From Oscillospiraceae bacterium (lineage in GTDB: Bacteria; Bacillota; Clostridia; Oscillospirales; Ruminococcaceae), in contig JAFQUQ010000054.1 in the NCBI GenBank assembly GCA_017408395.1, positions 25,083 through 89,082 on the forward strand: a stretch of DNA of 64,000 nucleotides. The letters are read 5' to 3'. Of this stretch, positions 43,450 to 52,904 are shown piece by piece. Made by a program: the position numbers and the translations under genes. A model generated the notes under the pieces. It saw only the letters and a list, made by a program, of their open reading frames with translations. It was not told the origin of the DNA and made no database searches. How positions within the stretch are numbered: position 1 is the first letter of the stretch; every line of letters begins with the position of its first letter.

Positions 43450-43536
43450 ATGGACACGGGAAATAACGGTATAAAACCCCGAAGTTGCAGCTTAGAAGCG
43501 GAAAATTTCCTTTGTCCGTTTCATATGCCTTATTGA
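43450..43536 (+). CDS. 28-residue leader peptide in the mgtE leader
   Basis: An ORF with an excellent ribosome site: AAGGAG stands 8 bases before the ATG. The product starts MDTGNNGIKPRSCS and ends FLCPFHMPY. GGTATAAAAC within it (43468-43477) can pair with GTTTTATACC placed right after its stop (43537-43546). It is likely a regulatory leader peptide that senses translation and controls mgtE; that role is inference. I do not recognise the peptide. Confidence 0.6.
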   Translation: MDTGNNGIKPRSCSLEAENFLCPFHMPY

Positions 43537-43571
43537 GTTTTATACCCTCCCACTCTTTAAAAAGAAGGAGG
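43537..43571 (+). promoter_or_regulatory. hairpin that can hide the mgtE ribosome site
   Basis: CCTCC (43546-43550) can pair with GGAGG (43567-43571), the mgtE ribosome site, with an inner CTTT/AAAG helix. The left arm lies within 15 bases of the leader-peptide stop, so a ribosome terminating there would cover it and free the site. Confidence 0.55.
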
Positions 43572-43578
43572 AATATAA

Positions 43579-44928
43579 ATGGAAAAAGAACTTGCTGTCG
43601 AGCTTCTTCACAGCAAGAAGTTCGTTCAGCTGAGAACCGAGCTGGCAGAGATGAACCCTGCCGATATTGCCGCATTTGTTGAGGAAATGGCAGAGCTTGA
43701 GGATTTCGGGGACCGTGACCTTACTTTGCTTTACCGTATCCTGCCAAAGGAGCTTGCCGCCGAGGTTTTTACCTATATGGACAGCGAATTCCAGATGGTG
43801 CTTATCAACGCATTTTCCGATAAGGAGCTCCGTGATGTCATTGACGAGCTTTATATCGACGATACCGTAGACATTATCGAGGAAATGCCTGCAAATGTAG
43901 TGTCACGTATTTTAAAGAACACCGACTCCGATACACGCAAGGAGATCAATCAGCTCCTTAATTACCCCAAAGACAGCGCAGGTTCGGTAATGACAACCGA
44001 GTTTGTTTACTTCCAGAAGGACTGTACGGTAAGGGAAGCCTTTGAAAGAATACGCTGTATCGGTCTTGTAAAGGAAACGGTTTACACCTGCTACGTTACG
44101 GAAAACCGTAAGCTTTTAGGCGTAATCACACTTCTCGATATGCTTGTTGCGGATTATGACACACGTATCGAGGATATTATGGAAACCAACGTCATCAGCG
44201 TAAACACCCACGATGACCAGGAAACCGCCGCACAGATGCTTTCCAGATACGACTTTGCCGCAATTCCCGTTGTGGACAGCGAAAACCGTATCGTGGGAAT
44301 TCTCACCTTCGACGATGCTATGGACGTCATCGTAGAAGAAAACGCAGAGGACGTTGCAATGATGAGCGCCGTTCTCCCAAGCGAAAAGACCTATCTTAAA
44401 ACAAGCGTCTGGACTCACGCAAGAAACAGAGTCGTATGGCTGCTTATACTTATGCTTTCCGCAACTCTGACGGGCGCAATAACAAACCACTTTGAAGCGC
44501 AGATAGCGGCAATTCCCCTGCTGGTTTCGTTTATGCCTATGATAATGGGTACGGGCGGTAACAGCGGCTCACAGGCTTCAACAATGATAATCCAGGGTAT
44601 GGCAATGGACGAGGTACACCTCCGTGACTTCTTTAAAGTAGTGTTCAAGGAGTTCAGGATTGCCCTGCTGTGCAGTACCATTCTTGCGGCCGTAAACTTT
44701 GTGAGAATTTACATCACCTATAAAGATCTTACCATAGCGGCAGTTGTTTCGATAACGCTTATCGGAACGGTCATTCTTGCAAAGCTGCTGGGCTGTATGC
44801 TTCCTATGCTTGCAAAGAAGCTTAAAATTGACCCTGCTCTTATGTCAGCACCGCTGCTGAGTACGCTTGTTGACAGCTGCTCGATGCTTCTGTATTTTAC
44901 AATCGCACTTAATCTGCTTGATTTTTAA
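43579..44928 (+). CDS. mgtE: magnesium transporter MgtE
   Basis: A 449-residue MgtE. Residues 1-125 form the N domain of short helical repeats. A CBS pair follows at about 130-255 (MTTEFVYFQKDCTVREAF, IMETNVISVNTHDDQETA), then a connecting helix. Five membrane helices from about 285 to 447 include the pore motif PMIMGTGGNSGSQAS. MgtE is a magnesium channel gated by Mg2+ bound between the N and CBS domains. AAGGAGG lies ahead of the ATG. Its leader is described separately. Confidence 0.95.
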   Translation: MEKELAVELLHSKKFVQLRTELAEMNPADIAAFVEEMAELEDFGDRDLTLLYRILPKELAAEVFTYMDSEFQMVLINAFSDKELRDVIDELYIDDTVDIIEEMPANVVSRILKNTDSDTRKEINQLLNYPKDSAGSVMTTEFVYFQKDCTVREAFERIRCIGLVKETVYTCYVTENRKLLGVITLLDMLVADYDTRIEDIMETNVISVNTHDDQETAAQMLSRYDFAAIPVVDSENRIVGILTFDDAMDVIVEENAEDVAMMSAVLPSEKTYLKTSVWTHARNRVVWLLILMLSATLTGAITNHFEAQIAAIPLLVSFMPMIMGTGGNSGSQASTMIIQGMAMDEVHLRDFFKVVFKEFRIALLCSTILAAVNFVRIYITYKDLTIAAVVSITLIGTVILAKLLGCMLPMLAKKLKIDPALMSAPLLSTLVDSCSMLLYFTIALNLLDF

Positions 44929-44935
44929 AAATAAT

Positions 44936-44959
44936 CGGCTCTGTTTTAAAACAGGGCCG
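44936..44959 (+). terminator. terminator after mgtE
   Basis: CGGCTCTGTTTT pairs with AAAACAGGGCCG over 12 positions with one G-U, followed by CTTTTTAT. Confidence 0.85.
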
Positions 44960-44971
44960 CTTTTTATGCTA

Positions 44972-45000
44972 TTGACAAATCGGGACAGTTCTGCTATAAT
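44972..45000 (+). promoter_or_regulatory. consensus promoter of the TetR gene
   Basis: TTGACA (44972-44977) and TATAAT (44995-45000) are perfect with a 17-base spacer, 42 bases before the ATG. Confidence 0.85.
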
Positions 45001-45041
45001 ATGAAATGATGTAAAACACACGTTTCAGAAAGAAGGATACT

Positions 45042-45647
45042 ATGCCGCCGAAGCCTAAATTCACAAGAGAAGAAATAATCGAAGCCGCACTTAAAATCGC
45101 CGCAGACAAGGGTATCAGAGCACTCACTTCAAGAGAGCTTGGTGCCGCACTGGGAAGCTCCGCAAGACCGATTTTCACCGTGTTCAAAAATATGGAGGAG
45201 GTCTGCTCGGAGGTGCGTAAGGCAGCACTGGACAAGTTCAATGCCTATGCTGAAAAAGCTGCGGTTTACACCCCTGTTTTCAAGCAGATAGGTCTTCAGA
45301 TGATATTTTTTGCAACGGAACAGCCTAAGCTGTACCGTCTGCTTTTTATGAGCGAAAAGCCTGAGGCCTCCACATTTGACGACGTATTTGAAAATCTCGG
45401 CGAAATAGCGACCCTCTGCGTTGAAGTCATTCAGCAGGAATACGGTCTTTCACAGGATGACGCTATGCTGCTTTTCCGACACGTCTGGATATACACCTAC
45501 GCAATAGGCTCCCTTATCGCAACAAAGGTGTGCAGTTTTACAGCAGACGAAATTCAGGATATGCTCAGCCGTGAATTTGTGGCAATGCTTACTCTCATAA
45601 AATCGGGTAAGGCCCACAGCTGCACAACAATTCCGCAGAAAAATTAA
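45042..45647 (+). CDS. TetR-family regulator
   Basis: A 201-residue regulator. Residues 8-55 are the TetR helix-turn-helix (FTREEIIEAALKIAADKGIRALTSRELGAALGSSARPIF, seen in parts), and the rest is a helical ligand-binding domain with aromatic residues (LQMIFFATEQPKLYRLLFM). It has its own promoter and terminator, so its targets are not obvious; the chemoreceptor that follows starts from a separate promoter. AAGGATACT lies ahead of the ATG. Confidence 0.9.
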   Translation: MPPKPKFTREEIIEAALKIAADKGIRALTSRELGAALGSSARPIFTVFKNMEEVCSEVRKAALDKFNAYAEKAAVYTPVFKQIGLQMIFFATEQPKLYRLLFMSEKPEASTFDDVFENLGEIATLCVEVIQQEYGLSQDDAMLLFRHVWIYTYAIGSLIATKVCSFTADEIQDMLSREFVAMLTLIKSGKAHSCTTIPQKN

Positions 45648-45654
45648 AAATGAA

Positions 45655-45695
45655 ATCCTTGCCGTATTGACAAGGATTTTTTTGTATGTTATAAT
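45655..45695 (+). promoter_or_regulatory. overlapping terminator and chemoreceptor promoter
   Basis: ATCCTTG pairs with CAAGGAT (45655-45677) and is followed by seven T, a terminator for the TetR gene. TTGACA of the next promoter (45667-45672) lies in the loop and right arm of that hairpin, and TATAAT (45690-45695) follows after 17 bases. One short stretch both ends a transcript and starts the next. Confidence 0.8.
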
Positions 45696-45764
45696 AAAAC
45701 AAACGTTGCAAAACATTGGATTTATTTTACAGACATACACCTTTTTTAGGTAAGGAGGCATATT

Positions 45765-47255
45765 ATGGAACTGCTTAAGGAAAACGAAAGAAGCGCCAAC
45801 AAAGCGGCGGCGAAGGTTATGAGAATAACAATACTGGTCTATGCGCTGGTGCTGGTGCTTGATATTGTGGGGATTTTTACAATAGAACTGAGTACGATGA
45901 TCTCAGCTTTCATCAAGGGCGTAATTATGCTGGTTATCCCTACAATAATAGTTGATATTGCAAAAAAAGACGCACCCTGGGTAAAGATTGTCATAACAGC
46001 CTGTGCGGTAGTATTTACGATGATAGTGTCGGTATATCTTTCCTGGCACGCCGTATTGCTTTTCGTTTACCCTATCGCAATCGCAAGTCTCTACTTTTCG
46101 GGTAAGCTTAATATTTTTGCAACTATCGCAACAATAGTAGGCGTTTCCCTCGGACAGCTGACCGCTTTCAGTTCAAATCACGTTGTTGACCATAACTTTG
46201 ACGATGTTATGGACGTAGTGCTGTTTGGTATAATCCCACGAGGACTCGTGCTTTTTGCAATTTCCGCAATCTTTACTATGCTCTGCAAGCGTACCACAGC
46301 TATGCTTGGAAGCCTTATGGGTGCGGAACAGCAGAGGATTATGCGTGAAAAATCCCTTGAAATGTCCCATAAGCTCCTTGAAACCGTAAACGAGCTTGAC
46401 AGCATTTCAACTGCCGCTGCCGAAGCAAACCGCAGTATTGCGGAAGAGTCCTCCAACGTTATGCGTGACAGCGAAGCAAACTCAGAGTACATAAAATCGG
46501 TTGAGGAAAATATGAACGCTATTTCCGTAAATCTCCGTGAGCTTTCAGAAATGAGCAGCAGTATCGCTGAGCTTACAAGCCGTGCTGACGAGATCACCGC
46601 CGACAACGACGCTAAAATGTCTGCCGCTTCCGCAAGTATGGACGAAATCTGCAAGGGCACCGACGAAAGCAAGGAGATCATTTCCCGTCTTTCACAGCAG
46701 TCGGAAAAAATCGTTGAAATTGCAGACGTTATCACCGATATTTCACTCCAGACCAACATCCTCGCACTCAATGCCGCAGTTGAAGCTGCCCACGCAGGCG
46801 AAAAGGGCAAGGGCTTTGCGGTAGTTGCTGATGAAATAAAGAAGCTTTCCGAACAGACAAAGACCGCCGCTGCCGAAATCGGCGACATCATCAAGGAAGT
46901 TACCGAAAACATCAGGGGTACAGTAGAGTCAATGGAAAAGAACGCCGTTCTTACACGTGACGGTATGGAAAGTATGGAGCAGATGAGAATTTCCGCTGAA
47001 CAGATAAGCGCTTCAAACAGCGAAATCTCACGTCATATCGCCGATATGAACAAGGTCATCGGAAACGTTGCGGAAAACGGCGAAACGGTAAGCGGCAAGC
47101 TTGTTACCGTAAGTACAAACATCGAAAACAACTGCGGTGCAGTCCAGCACGTTGCCGCAGCAATTGAAGAAAACAGCGCAGGTACGGAAAATCTCGGATT
47201 TATGGTAAGAAACATCAAAACTATGTCCGAAGAGCTTGAACGTCTTGCACAATAA
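45765..47255 (+). CDS. methyl-accepting chemotaxis protein with multi-helix membrane input domain
   Basis: A 496-residue receptor. About six membrane helices fill residues 18-180 ([59 protein letters not shown] and more) with no large outside loop and no clear HAMP. A long coiled coil carries the hairpin tip [20 protein letters not shown] and [16 protein letters not shown] (about 325-355). The input may be membrane-borne or internal. AAGGAGG lies ahead of the ATG. An HD-GYP gene follows. Confidence 0.92.
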   Translation: MELLKENERSANKAAAKVMRITILVYALVLVLDIVGIFTIELSTMISAFIKGVIMLVIPTIIVDIAKKDAPWVKIVITACAVVFTMIVSVYLSWHAVLLFVYPIAIASLYFSGKLNIFATIATIVGVSLGQLTAFSSNHVVDHNFDDVMDVVLFGIIPRGLVLFAISAIFTMLCKRTTAMLGSLMGAEQQRIMREKSLEMSHKLLETVNELDSISTAAAEANRSIAEESSNVMRDSEANSEYIKSVEENMNAISVNLRELSEMSSSIAELTSRADEITADNDAKMSAASASMDEICKGTDESKEIISRLSQQSEKIVEIADVITDISLQTNILALNAAVEAAHAGEKGKGFAVVADEIKKLSEQTKTAAAEIGDIIKEVTENIRGTVESMEKNAVLTRDGMESMEQMRISAEQISASNSEISRHIADMNKVIGNVAENGETVSGKLVTVSTNIENNCGAVQHVAAAIEENSAGTENLGFMVRNIKTMSEELERLAQ

Positions 47256-47259
47256 AAGC

Positions 47260-47299
47260 ACAGGGCAGCGTCTTCGTTATGAAGGCTCTGCCCTGTTTT
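47260..47299 (+). terminator. terminator after the first chemoreceptor
   Basis: ACAGGGCAG (47260-47268) pairs with CTGCCCTGT (47288-47296), with inner CTTC/GAAG, followed by TTTT. The AAAGGAGG of the HD-GYP gene begins right after it. Confidence 0.75.
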
Positions 47300-47311
47300 A
47301 AAGGAGGAAAT

Positions 47312-48631
47312 ATGGAACACATCAAGCTTCAGGCAGGCTGTCTGCTTATATTGCTGTACATAGCCCTTATTTACCGCAGAGAAAGCAAAAAATACGGACA
47401 TGATGCAAAAATGCCGCTTTTTGGCAAAATCCTCTCTTTAAGCATCTTAAACGTGCTCCTTGACGGCATAACCGCCTTTACGGTAAACAACCGTAGTCTT
47501 GTGCCTGACCTGCTCAATACTGTCCTTCACGCACTTTTCCTTATAAGCATAGACTCGGTAATTTTTGCACTTTTTCTTTATATGCTCCACATCACGGGTG
47601 CTTTTCCCGAAAGCAGAAGCAAGCGTATTCTTGTTTTCCTGCCATTCGGCATAAACGTCGCAGTTGTGGTCTTCACTATGAACAAACTTGAATATATAAA
47701 CGGCACTGCCACCGCTTATTCAATGGGACTCCCTGCCTACACCTGCTTTGTTATGGCGGCATTTTACATCATCACTTCACTTTTTACCTTCTTAAAGCGA
47801 TGGCATTATATCGAAAGTCATAAGCGTGCAAGCATACTTACCTACCTGCTGGCACTTTCCGCAATAACAGGCATACAGATGATTTTCCCCGAAACGCTTA
47901 TTTCCTGCCTTGCGGCAACTGTGCTTATTATCGGGATTTATATGAACACCGAGGACCCGTCCCTTAATGAGCTTGCACATTTCCATACGGAAACCGTAAT
48001 GAGCTTTGCAAACCTTATTGAAAACCGTGACAACAACACGGGCGGCCACATCAAGCGTACAAGCAGATATGTTGAAATTATAGCAAACGAGCTTCTCAGC
48101 AAGGGACACCATTCGGAAATCCTCACCAAGGATTATGTGACAAACCTGCTTAAAGCGGCTCCTATGCACGACATAGGCAAAATTTCCGTCCCCGACGCTG
48201 TGCTCCGTAAACCGGGCAGGCTTACAGACGAGGAGTTTACGCAGATGAAGAAGCACGCAGAAAACGGCGGTGATATTATTCGTGAGACCTTCCGCAATTT
48301 AGGCGACGAGGATTTCCGCCGTATGGCGTTTGAAGTCGCACGCTATCATCACGAAAAATGGAACGGCAGAGGCTATCCCGACGGTCTTGAACAGGAGGAA
48401 ATTCCGCTTTGTGCACGAATAATGGCGGTTGCGGACGTTTTTGACGCAGTATCGGAAAAAAGATGCTACCGTGACGCAATGCCCCTTGAACAGTGCTTTG
48501 AAATAATCAGACAGGGCAGCGGTCAGGACTTCGACCCTCTTATTGCGGAAATTTTCCTTGAGAGCCGTGAAAAGGTCGAAAAGGTGCACGCCGAATTTGC
48601 AGCGGCGCAGAACAGCCCCCCGACAGCTTAA
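47312..48631 (+). CDS. membrane HD-GYP phosphodiesterase
   Basis: A 439-residue protein. ATG 47312 is preferred over 47279 because AAAGGAGGAAAT precedes it and the earlier start lies inside a terminator. Six to seven membrane helices fill about 5-200. The HD-GYP domain follows, with NRDNNTGGHIKRTSRYVEI, MHDIGKISVPD (about 285) and YHHEKWNGRGYPDGL (about 346). Such enzymes hydrolyse cyclic di-GMP or related dinucleotides. Its place next to a chemoreceptor suggests a link between taxis and second-messenger control, which is inference. Confidence 0.9.
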   Translation: MEHIKLQAGCLLILLYIALIYRRESKKYGHDAKMPLFGKILSLSILNVLLDGITAFTVNNRSLVPDLLNTVLHALFLISIDSVIFALFLYMLHITGAFPESRSKRILVFLPFGINVAVVVFTMNKLEYINGTATAYSMGLPAYTCFVMAAFYIITSLFTFLKRWHYIESHKRASILTYLLALSAITGIQMIFPETLISCLAATVLIIGIYMNTEDPSLNELAHFHTETVMSFANLIENRDNNTGGHIKRTSRYVEIIANELLSKGHHSEILTKDYVTNLLKAAPMHDIGKISVPDAVLRKPGRLTDEEFTQMKKHAENGGDIIRETFRNLGDEDFRRMAFEVARYHHEKWNGRGYPDGLEQEEIPLCARIMAVADVFDAVSEKRCYRDAMPLEQCFEIIRQGSGQDFDPLIAEIFLESREKVEKVHAEFAAAQNSPPTA

Positions 48632-48702
48632 AGCATAAAAAGTCGGGCAGGATTTTTAAAAATACGCTACAATGTAAATACAGTCAGAGAGGAGAGGTTA
48701 AA

Positions 48703-49524
48703 ATGAACAGCTGGGCAGAAGGTATTCAGAGTGCTATACAGTACATTGAGGACAATCTTACAGAGGAGCTCAACATTGAGGACATAGCCGCTAGGACTTA
48801 TGTTTCCCCGTTCTATTTCCAGAAAATTTTCAGCGTACTGTGCGGCTTTACCGTAGGCGAGTATGTGCGTAACCGCAGGCTTAGTCTGGCGGCGCAGGAG
48901 CTTTCACGTTCCGATGCAAAGGTTATCGACATCGCTCTTAAATACGGCTACGACTCCCCGGACAGCTTCACCCGTGCGTTCACAAAATTCCACGGCGTTT
49001 CCCCCTCGGCTGCAAAGGAAAAAGGTGCACAGCTTAAATCCTATGCACCACTTCATATCAAGCTTACATTGGAGGGCGGTACTATGACAGAGTACAAAAT
49101 CGTTGAAAAGGAAGCATTCACAATAATGGGCAGAGCAAGAAGCTTTAATATGGAAACATCCTACACCGAGATACCTGAGTTCTGGAAGGAACACTTTCAG
49201 ACAGGCGGCGGTGAGATAGTAAGAGGAATGTTCGGAGCCTGCCTTGACGGAAACGGTAAAAGCTTTGAATATCTCATTGCGGATATGTATTTCCCGTGGA
49301 ACCCAATTCCTGAGGGTTACACAACGAGAGTAATCCCCGCGGGAACATGGGCGGTATTCCCTTATCACGGAGAATGCCCCAAGGCGCTTCAGGACGTAAA
49401 CACAAAAATCTGGAACGAGTGGCTTCCTAACTGTAAAGAGTATAAACTCAGCGGAAACTACAACCTTGAATTTTATTTCAAGGAGGACCACGGCGAAATA
49501 TGGGTGCCTGTTGAAAAGGCATAA
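48703..49524 (+). CDS. AraC-family regulator with GyrI-like ligand domain
   Basis: A 273-residue protein. Residues 8-105 hold the two AraC helix-turn-helices (LNIEDIAARTYVSPFYFQKI, then VIDIALKYGYDSPDSFTRAF). From about 125 to 273 comes a GyrI-like effector domain (MTEYKIVEKEAFTIMGRARS ... YFPWNPIPEGYTTRVIPAGT ... WAVFPYHGECPKALQ), as in Rob- and BmrR-type multidrug sensors. GAGGAGAGG lies ahead of the ATG. It is alone on its transcript, with a terminator at 49531-49558. Confidence 0.92.
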   Translation: MNSWAEGIQSAIQYIEDNLTEELNIEDIAARTYVSPFYFQKIFSVLCGFTVGEYVRNRRLSLAAQELSRSDAKVIDIALKYGYDSPDSFTRAFTKFHGVSPSAAKEKGAQLKSYAPLHIKLTLEGGTMTEYKIVEKEAFTIMGRARSFNMETSYTEIPEFWKEHFQTGGGEIVRGMFGACLDGNGKSFEYLIADMYFPWNPIPEGYTTRVIPAGTWAVFPYHGECPKALQDVNTKIWNEWLPNCKEYKLSGNYNLEFYFKEDHGEIWVPVEKA

Positions 49525-49530
49525 CAAAAG

Positions 49531-49558
49531 GCAGGTCGGGCAAAAGCCTGACCTGCCG
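49531..49558. terminator. terminator after the AraC gene
   Basis: GGCAGGTCGGGC pairs with GCCTGACCTGCC around AAAA with one mismatch, followed by GATTTTATTT. Confidence 0.8.
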
Positions 49559-49575
49559 ATTTTATTTGCGTAAAA

Positions 49576-49640
49576 AGGGCGGATACAAAATCCGCCCCAT
49601 AAAATAATTACGCATTAAGCATTACGAATTACGCATTAAT
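49576..49640. repeat. hairpin and short ATTACGCATTA repeats
   Basis: GGGCGGAT pairs with ATCCGCCC around ACAAA at about 49576-49597. Then ATTACGCATTA occurs twice within 35 bases with a degenerate copy GCATTACGAATTA between. It lies just beyond the adenosylhomocysteinase stop. It looks like a small intergenic repeat; no function is evident. Confidence 0.6.
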
Positions 49641-49643
49641 CGC

Positions 49644-50900
49644 TTATCCGTTCCAGCTGTTGAGATATTTTTCCTGCTCGTCGGTAAGCTTGTCAATTTC
49701 CATATTCCAGAACTTAAGCTTGCGCTCAGCAACCTCGTTGTCGATATACTTAGGCACGTCGATAACCTTATCCTCGCTGATACCGATGGTATCCTTGTTC
49801 TTTACAAGGTGGAGTGCGGAAAGTGCCTGGATTGCAAAGCTCATATCCATAATTTCAGCAGGGTGTCCGTCACCTGCCGCAAGGTTTACAAGTCTTCCCT
49901 CTGCGATTACGTTTATCCATCTTCCGTTTGCAAGCTTATAGCCCATAATGTTCTTTCTTGCAACCTTTGTTTCAACTGCAATTCTACGGAGTGCGGCAAC
50001 GTCAACCTCAACGTCGAAATGACCTGCATTACAGCAGATAGTGCCGTCCTTCATAACGTTGAAGGATTTTTCCGTAATAACGTCACGGCAGCCTGTAACC
50101 GTTACAAAGAAGTCACCAACCTTAGCGGCTTCCTCCATCTTCATAACCTTAAAGCCGTCCATTACAGCTTCCATAGCCTTGATAGGGTCGATCTCGGTTA
50201 CGATTACTTCTGCACCAAGACCCTTTGCTCTCATTGCAACACCCTTGCCGCACCAGCCGTAGCCTGCAACAACAACGTTCTTTCCAGCGACGATAAGGTT
50301 TGTTGTACGGTTTATGCCGTCCCATACGGACTGGCCTGTACCGTAGCGGTTATCGAAAAGATGCTTGCAGTCGGCATTGTTTACAAGCACCATAGGGAAT
50401 TTAAGCTCCTTGGCAGTGTTCATTGCAATAAGACGGATAATGCCTGTGGTTGTTTCCTCACAGCCGCCGATCACGTCCTTGATTTTTTCGGGATATTCGT
50501 TGTGGATAAGGTGCACAAGGTCGCCGCCGTCGTCGATGATAATGTTAGGACCTGCCTCGATTACCTTTGATGTGTGACGGTGATATTCTTCGGGAGTTGC
50601 ATCATACCACGCATAAACGTTAAGACCGTCGTGCACAAGTGCAGCGGCAACGTCATCCTGTGTGGAAAGGGGATTACTGCCTGTAACGTACATTTCAGCG
50701 CCGCCTGCCGCAAGGACCTTGCAGAGATAAGCGGTCTTTGCTTCAAGATGTACGGAAAGGGCAATTTTAATATTCTTAAAGGGTTTGGTTTCGGTAAATT
50801 CCTCCTCAATGCTTCTTAAGAGGGGCATATTTGCCTTTACCCAGTCAATTTTAATTTCTCCGTCCTGCCAGAGATTGATGTCACGGATTTCACTGCTCAC
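49644..50900 (-). CDS. ahcY: adenosylhomocysteinase
   Basis: A 418-residue enzyme from GTG 50900 (MSSEIRDINLWQDGEIKIDW); AAAGGA stands about 9 bases ahead of that GTG, whereas upstream ATGs sit on or before this site. It splits S-adenosylhomocysteine into adenosine and homocysteine. Seen are SVHLEAKTAYL, DDGGDLVHLIH, the NAD-binding GYGWCGKGVAMRAKGLGA and the C-terminal IDVPKYIDNEVAERKLKF. NAD-bound families keep these. Length is nearer to the archaeal and Thermotoga-type enzymes than to long plant-type forms. A promoter lies at 50937-50965. Confidence 0.95.
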   Translation of the reverse strand: MSSEIRDINLWQDGEIKIDWVKANMPLLRSIEEEFTETKPFKNIKIALSVHLEAKTAYLCKVLAAGGAEMYVTGSNPLSTQDDVAAALVHDGLNVYAWYDATPEEYHRHTSKVIEAGPNIIIDDGGDLVHLIHNEYPEKIKDVIGGCEETTTGIIRLIAMNTAKELKFPMVLVNNADCKHLFDNRYGTGQSVWDGINRTTNLIVAGKNVVVAGYGWCGKGVAMRAKGLGAEVIVTEIDPIKAMEAVMDGFKVMKMEEAAKVGDFFVTVTGCRDVITEKSFNVMKDGTICCNAGHFDVEVDVAALRRIAVETKVARKNIMGYKLANGRWINVIAEGRLVNLAAGDGHPAEIMDMSFAIQALSALHLVKNKDTIGISEDKVIDVPKYIDNEVAERKLKFWNMEIDKLTDEQEKYLNSWNG

Positions 50901-50936
50901 AAAAATCATTCCTTTCAGATTAAACAAACTACTTTT

Positions 50937-50965
50937 ATTTTAACATATCCGCCCTTCAATTGCAA
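50937..50965 (-). promoter_or_regulatory. promoter of adenosylhomocysteinase
   Basis: On the minus strand TTGCAA (50960-50965) and TAAAAT (50937-50942) are separated by 17 bases. The leader is too short to hold an SAH riboswitch. Confidence 0.55.
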
Positions 50966-50981
50966 CGGTATTTTGCAAAAC

Positions 50982-51017
50982 AAAAGGACTTTTTGCACAT
51001 GGGCAGAAAGTCCTTTT
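50982..51017. terminator. terminator between chemoreceptor 2 and ahcY
   Basis: AAAAGGACTTT pairs perfectly with AAAGTCCTTTT around a loop of about 14 bases. It is T-rich on both strands and lies 9 bases after the chemoreceptor stop. Confidence 0.8.
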
Positions 51018-51025
51018 TAAACTGA

Positions 51026-52705
51026 TTAATCTCTGAGCTGGAATTCGGATACAAGCTCTCTGAGCATTGCAGCCTGACTTGAAAGTTCTTCTGCGGAAGC
51101 AGCAGATTCTTCGGATGTAGCGGAATTGTTCTGTACAACCGACGAGATCTGTTCGATACCCATAGTAACCTGTGCGATAGCGTCTGCGGCATCCTGTGCG
51201 GATTTTGCAATTCTGCTGTTGATTTCAGCAACACTTCCCGCAGAGTCGGAAACGGTATCCATATTCTTTGCAACGTCATTCACAAGCACGCTGCCCTTTT
51301 CGATAGCTTCAACGGTTTCAGCAATAAGCACGCCCGTATTGTGAGCCGCCTCGCTGCTCTTTGTAGCAAGATTTCTTACTTCATCGGCAACAACTGCAAA
51401 GCCCTTGCCTGCCGCACCTGCTCTTGCAGCTTCAACAGCGGCATTGAGAGCAAGGATATTTGTCTGGAATGCAATATCCTCGATAGTCTTGTTGATCTCC
51501 TCGATTTTTGCAGAGGATGTCTTGATTTCGTCCATAGCGGAAACAAGCTGGTCCATTTTTGCATTTGCATCGGTAAGCTCAGCACCTGCAAGTGCAGTCT
51601 TGTCGTTTGCGTCGGAAGCGTCAGCGGCGTTTGCTGTGATCATATCGGAGATGATATTGATGGAAGCGGAAAGCTCCTGAATTGAGGATGCCTGTTCGGT
51701 AGCACCCTGAGAAAGGGTCTGAGCGCCTGCGGAAACCTGATCGGAGCCTGAAGCAACCTGATCGGAAGCGTTATTGATGTTGTGCATTGTATCGCTGAAC
51801 TGTCTTACGAATTTTCTGATTGAAACGAGAATATTGTCATACGAGCCTACGTAAAGATTTTCGTTTCTTGTATGTACGTTGAGATTACCCTGTGCAACCT
51901 CGCCCATAATATGGTCGATGTCATCTATTACACCGTTTGTATTGAGTGCAAGCTCTTCCATAGCTTCGGCAAGAACACCGATCTCATCCTTTGAACGGTA
52001 GCTTATGTTTACGTCAAAATTACCTCTGGACATTTCAATTGCAGCATCACGCACTTCGTTTATACCCTTGGAAAGAAGCTTTGTAATGTAAATGGACATT
52101 GCATTTGAAGAAGCGATTGCAACTACAACAAGTACAAGCAGAATGATACCGATAGAAGTGATACCGCCTGCAATACCGTCGTAAATTTCATTTGCCAGAT
52201 CATTTTCGTATGCAACGATTTCCTCTGCAAGCTCAACTACTGCAACTCGTTCAGGCATTATCTCATCATCATAAATTGCAAATGCGGCAGCCGTGTCTGT
52301 GCCTGTGATAACGTCAGCCTTGTCCTTGATTATCTTTTCGATAGCCCCTGTCTTTGCGTCGATTTCGTCTATTGCAGCGGCATTTTCGCCTGTATAGACC
52401 TCTCTGAGCTGTGCTGTGGTTTCATAAATGTTGCTGATATACCCCTGTGCTCTGTCGAGCTTGGACTGTGAATCCGCTGTGTCAAGGGAAGCCGCCGCAT
52501 AAAGAATATCTCTTGCGGCTTCATTTATGTCAAGTTCAATTGTGTCAGCAAGCTGTACTCCGTCAAAAGCCTTGTTCTTGAATTTGCTTATGCTCTGTTC
52601 AAACGAGCGCAGAGCCAGAAAAGTAACAGCCATCAGAATTACGATCATAACAATGCCTATTCCGAAGCCAAACAGCAGCTTTTTCTGAAGTTTCATATTT
52701 TTCAT
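51026..52705 (-). CDS. methyl-accepting chemotaxis protein with 4-helix-bundle sensor
   Basis: A 559-residue classic receptor. The start is ATG 52705 ([14 protein letters not shown]) with AAAGGAGAGG ahead. The first membrane helix is at about 9-31, an extracellular helical bundle of the 4HB type at about 35-185, and the second helix at about 190-210 ([20 protein letters not shown]). HAMP follows, then the signalling hairpin [20 protein letters not shown] and [17 protein letters not shown]. It signals to CheA/CheW, not in this window. A consensus promoter is upstream. Confidence 0.95.
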   Translation of the reverse strand: MKNMKLQKKLLFGFGIGIVMIVILMAVTFLALRSFEQSISKFKNKAFDGVQLADTIELDINEAARDILYAAASLDTADSQSKLDRAQGYISNIYETTAQLREVYTGENAAAIDEIDAKTGAIEKIIKDKADVITGTDTAAAFAIYDDEIMPERVAVVELAEEIVAYENDLANEIYDGIAGGITSIGIILLVLVVVAIASSNAMSIYITKLLSKGINEVRDAAIEMSRGNFDVNISYRSKDEIGVLAEAMEELALNTNGVIDDIDHIMGEVAQGNLNVHTRNENLYVGSYDNILVSIRKFVRQFSDTMHNINNASDQVASGSDQVSAGAQTLSQGATEQASSIQELSASINIISDMITANAADASDANDKTALAGAELTDANAKMDQLVSAMDEIKTSSAKIEEINKTIEDIAFQTNILALNAAVEAARAGAAGKGFAVVADEVRNLATKSSEAAHNTGVLIAETVEAIEKGSVLVNDVAKNMDTVSDSAGSVAEINSRIAKSAQDAADAIAQVTMGIEQISSVVQNNSATSEESAASAEELSSQAAMLRELVSEFQLRD

Positions 52706-52773
52706 AGGATCCTCTCCTTTTTCGGAGCGCTGCAATTTTTCTTACAATTGCCAGTACGCCAAGATATATAAAT

Positions 52774-52802
52774 ATTATACAAAATTCCGCTTATCCCGTC
52801 AA
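52774..52802 (-). promoter_or_regulatory. promoter of the second chemoreceptor
   Basis: On the minus strand TTGACG (52797-52802) and TATAAT (52774-52779) are separated by 17 bases. Confidence 0.75.
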
Positions 52803-52904
52803 TATTTCTGTTTAAATATAACATCTTTTTAATATTTTTTTCACTATTGTTCAAAAGCACAGGGCATTTTTTGATACAACTGAATAAAAAATTTTAAACA
52901 TCTA

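Noticed and set aside
43392-43578. M-box magnesium riboswitch upstream of mgtE
   Set aside because: The conserved M-box sequence blocks are not present; the leader has a different design with a translated ORF.
43394-43675. Minus-strand ORF over the mgtE leader
   Set aside because: It runs antisense to a perfect promoter, a leader ORF and the mgtE start, and has no ribosome site or known motif.
50901-50936. SAH riboswitch for adenosylhomocysteinase
   Set aside because: The leader from the predicted promoter is too short and lacks the conserved core.
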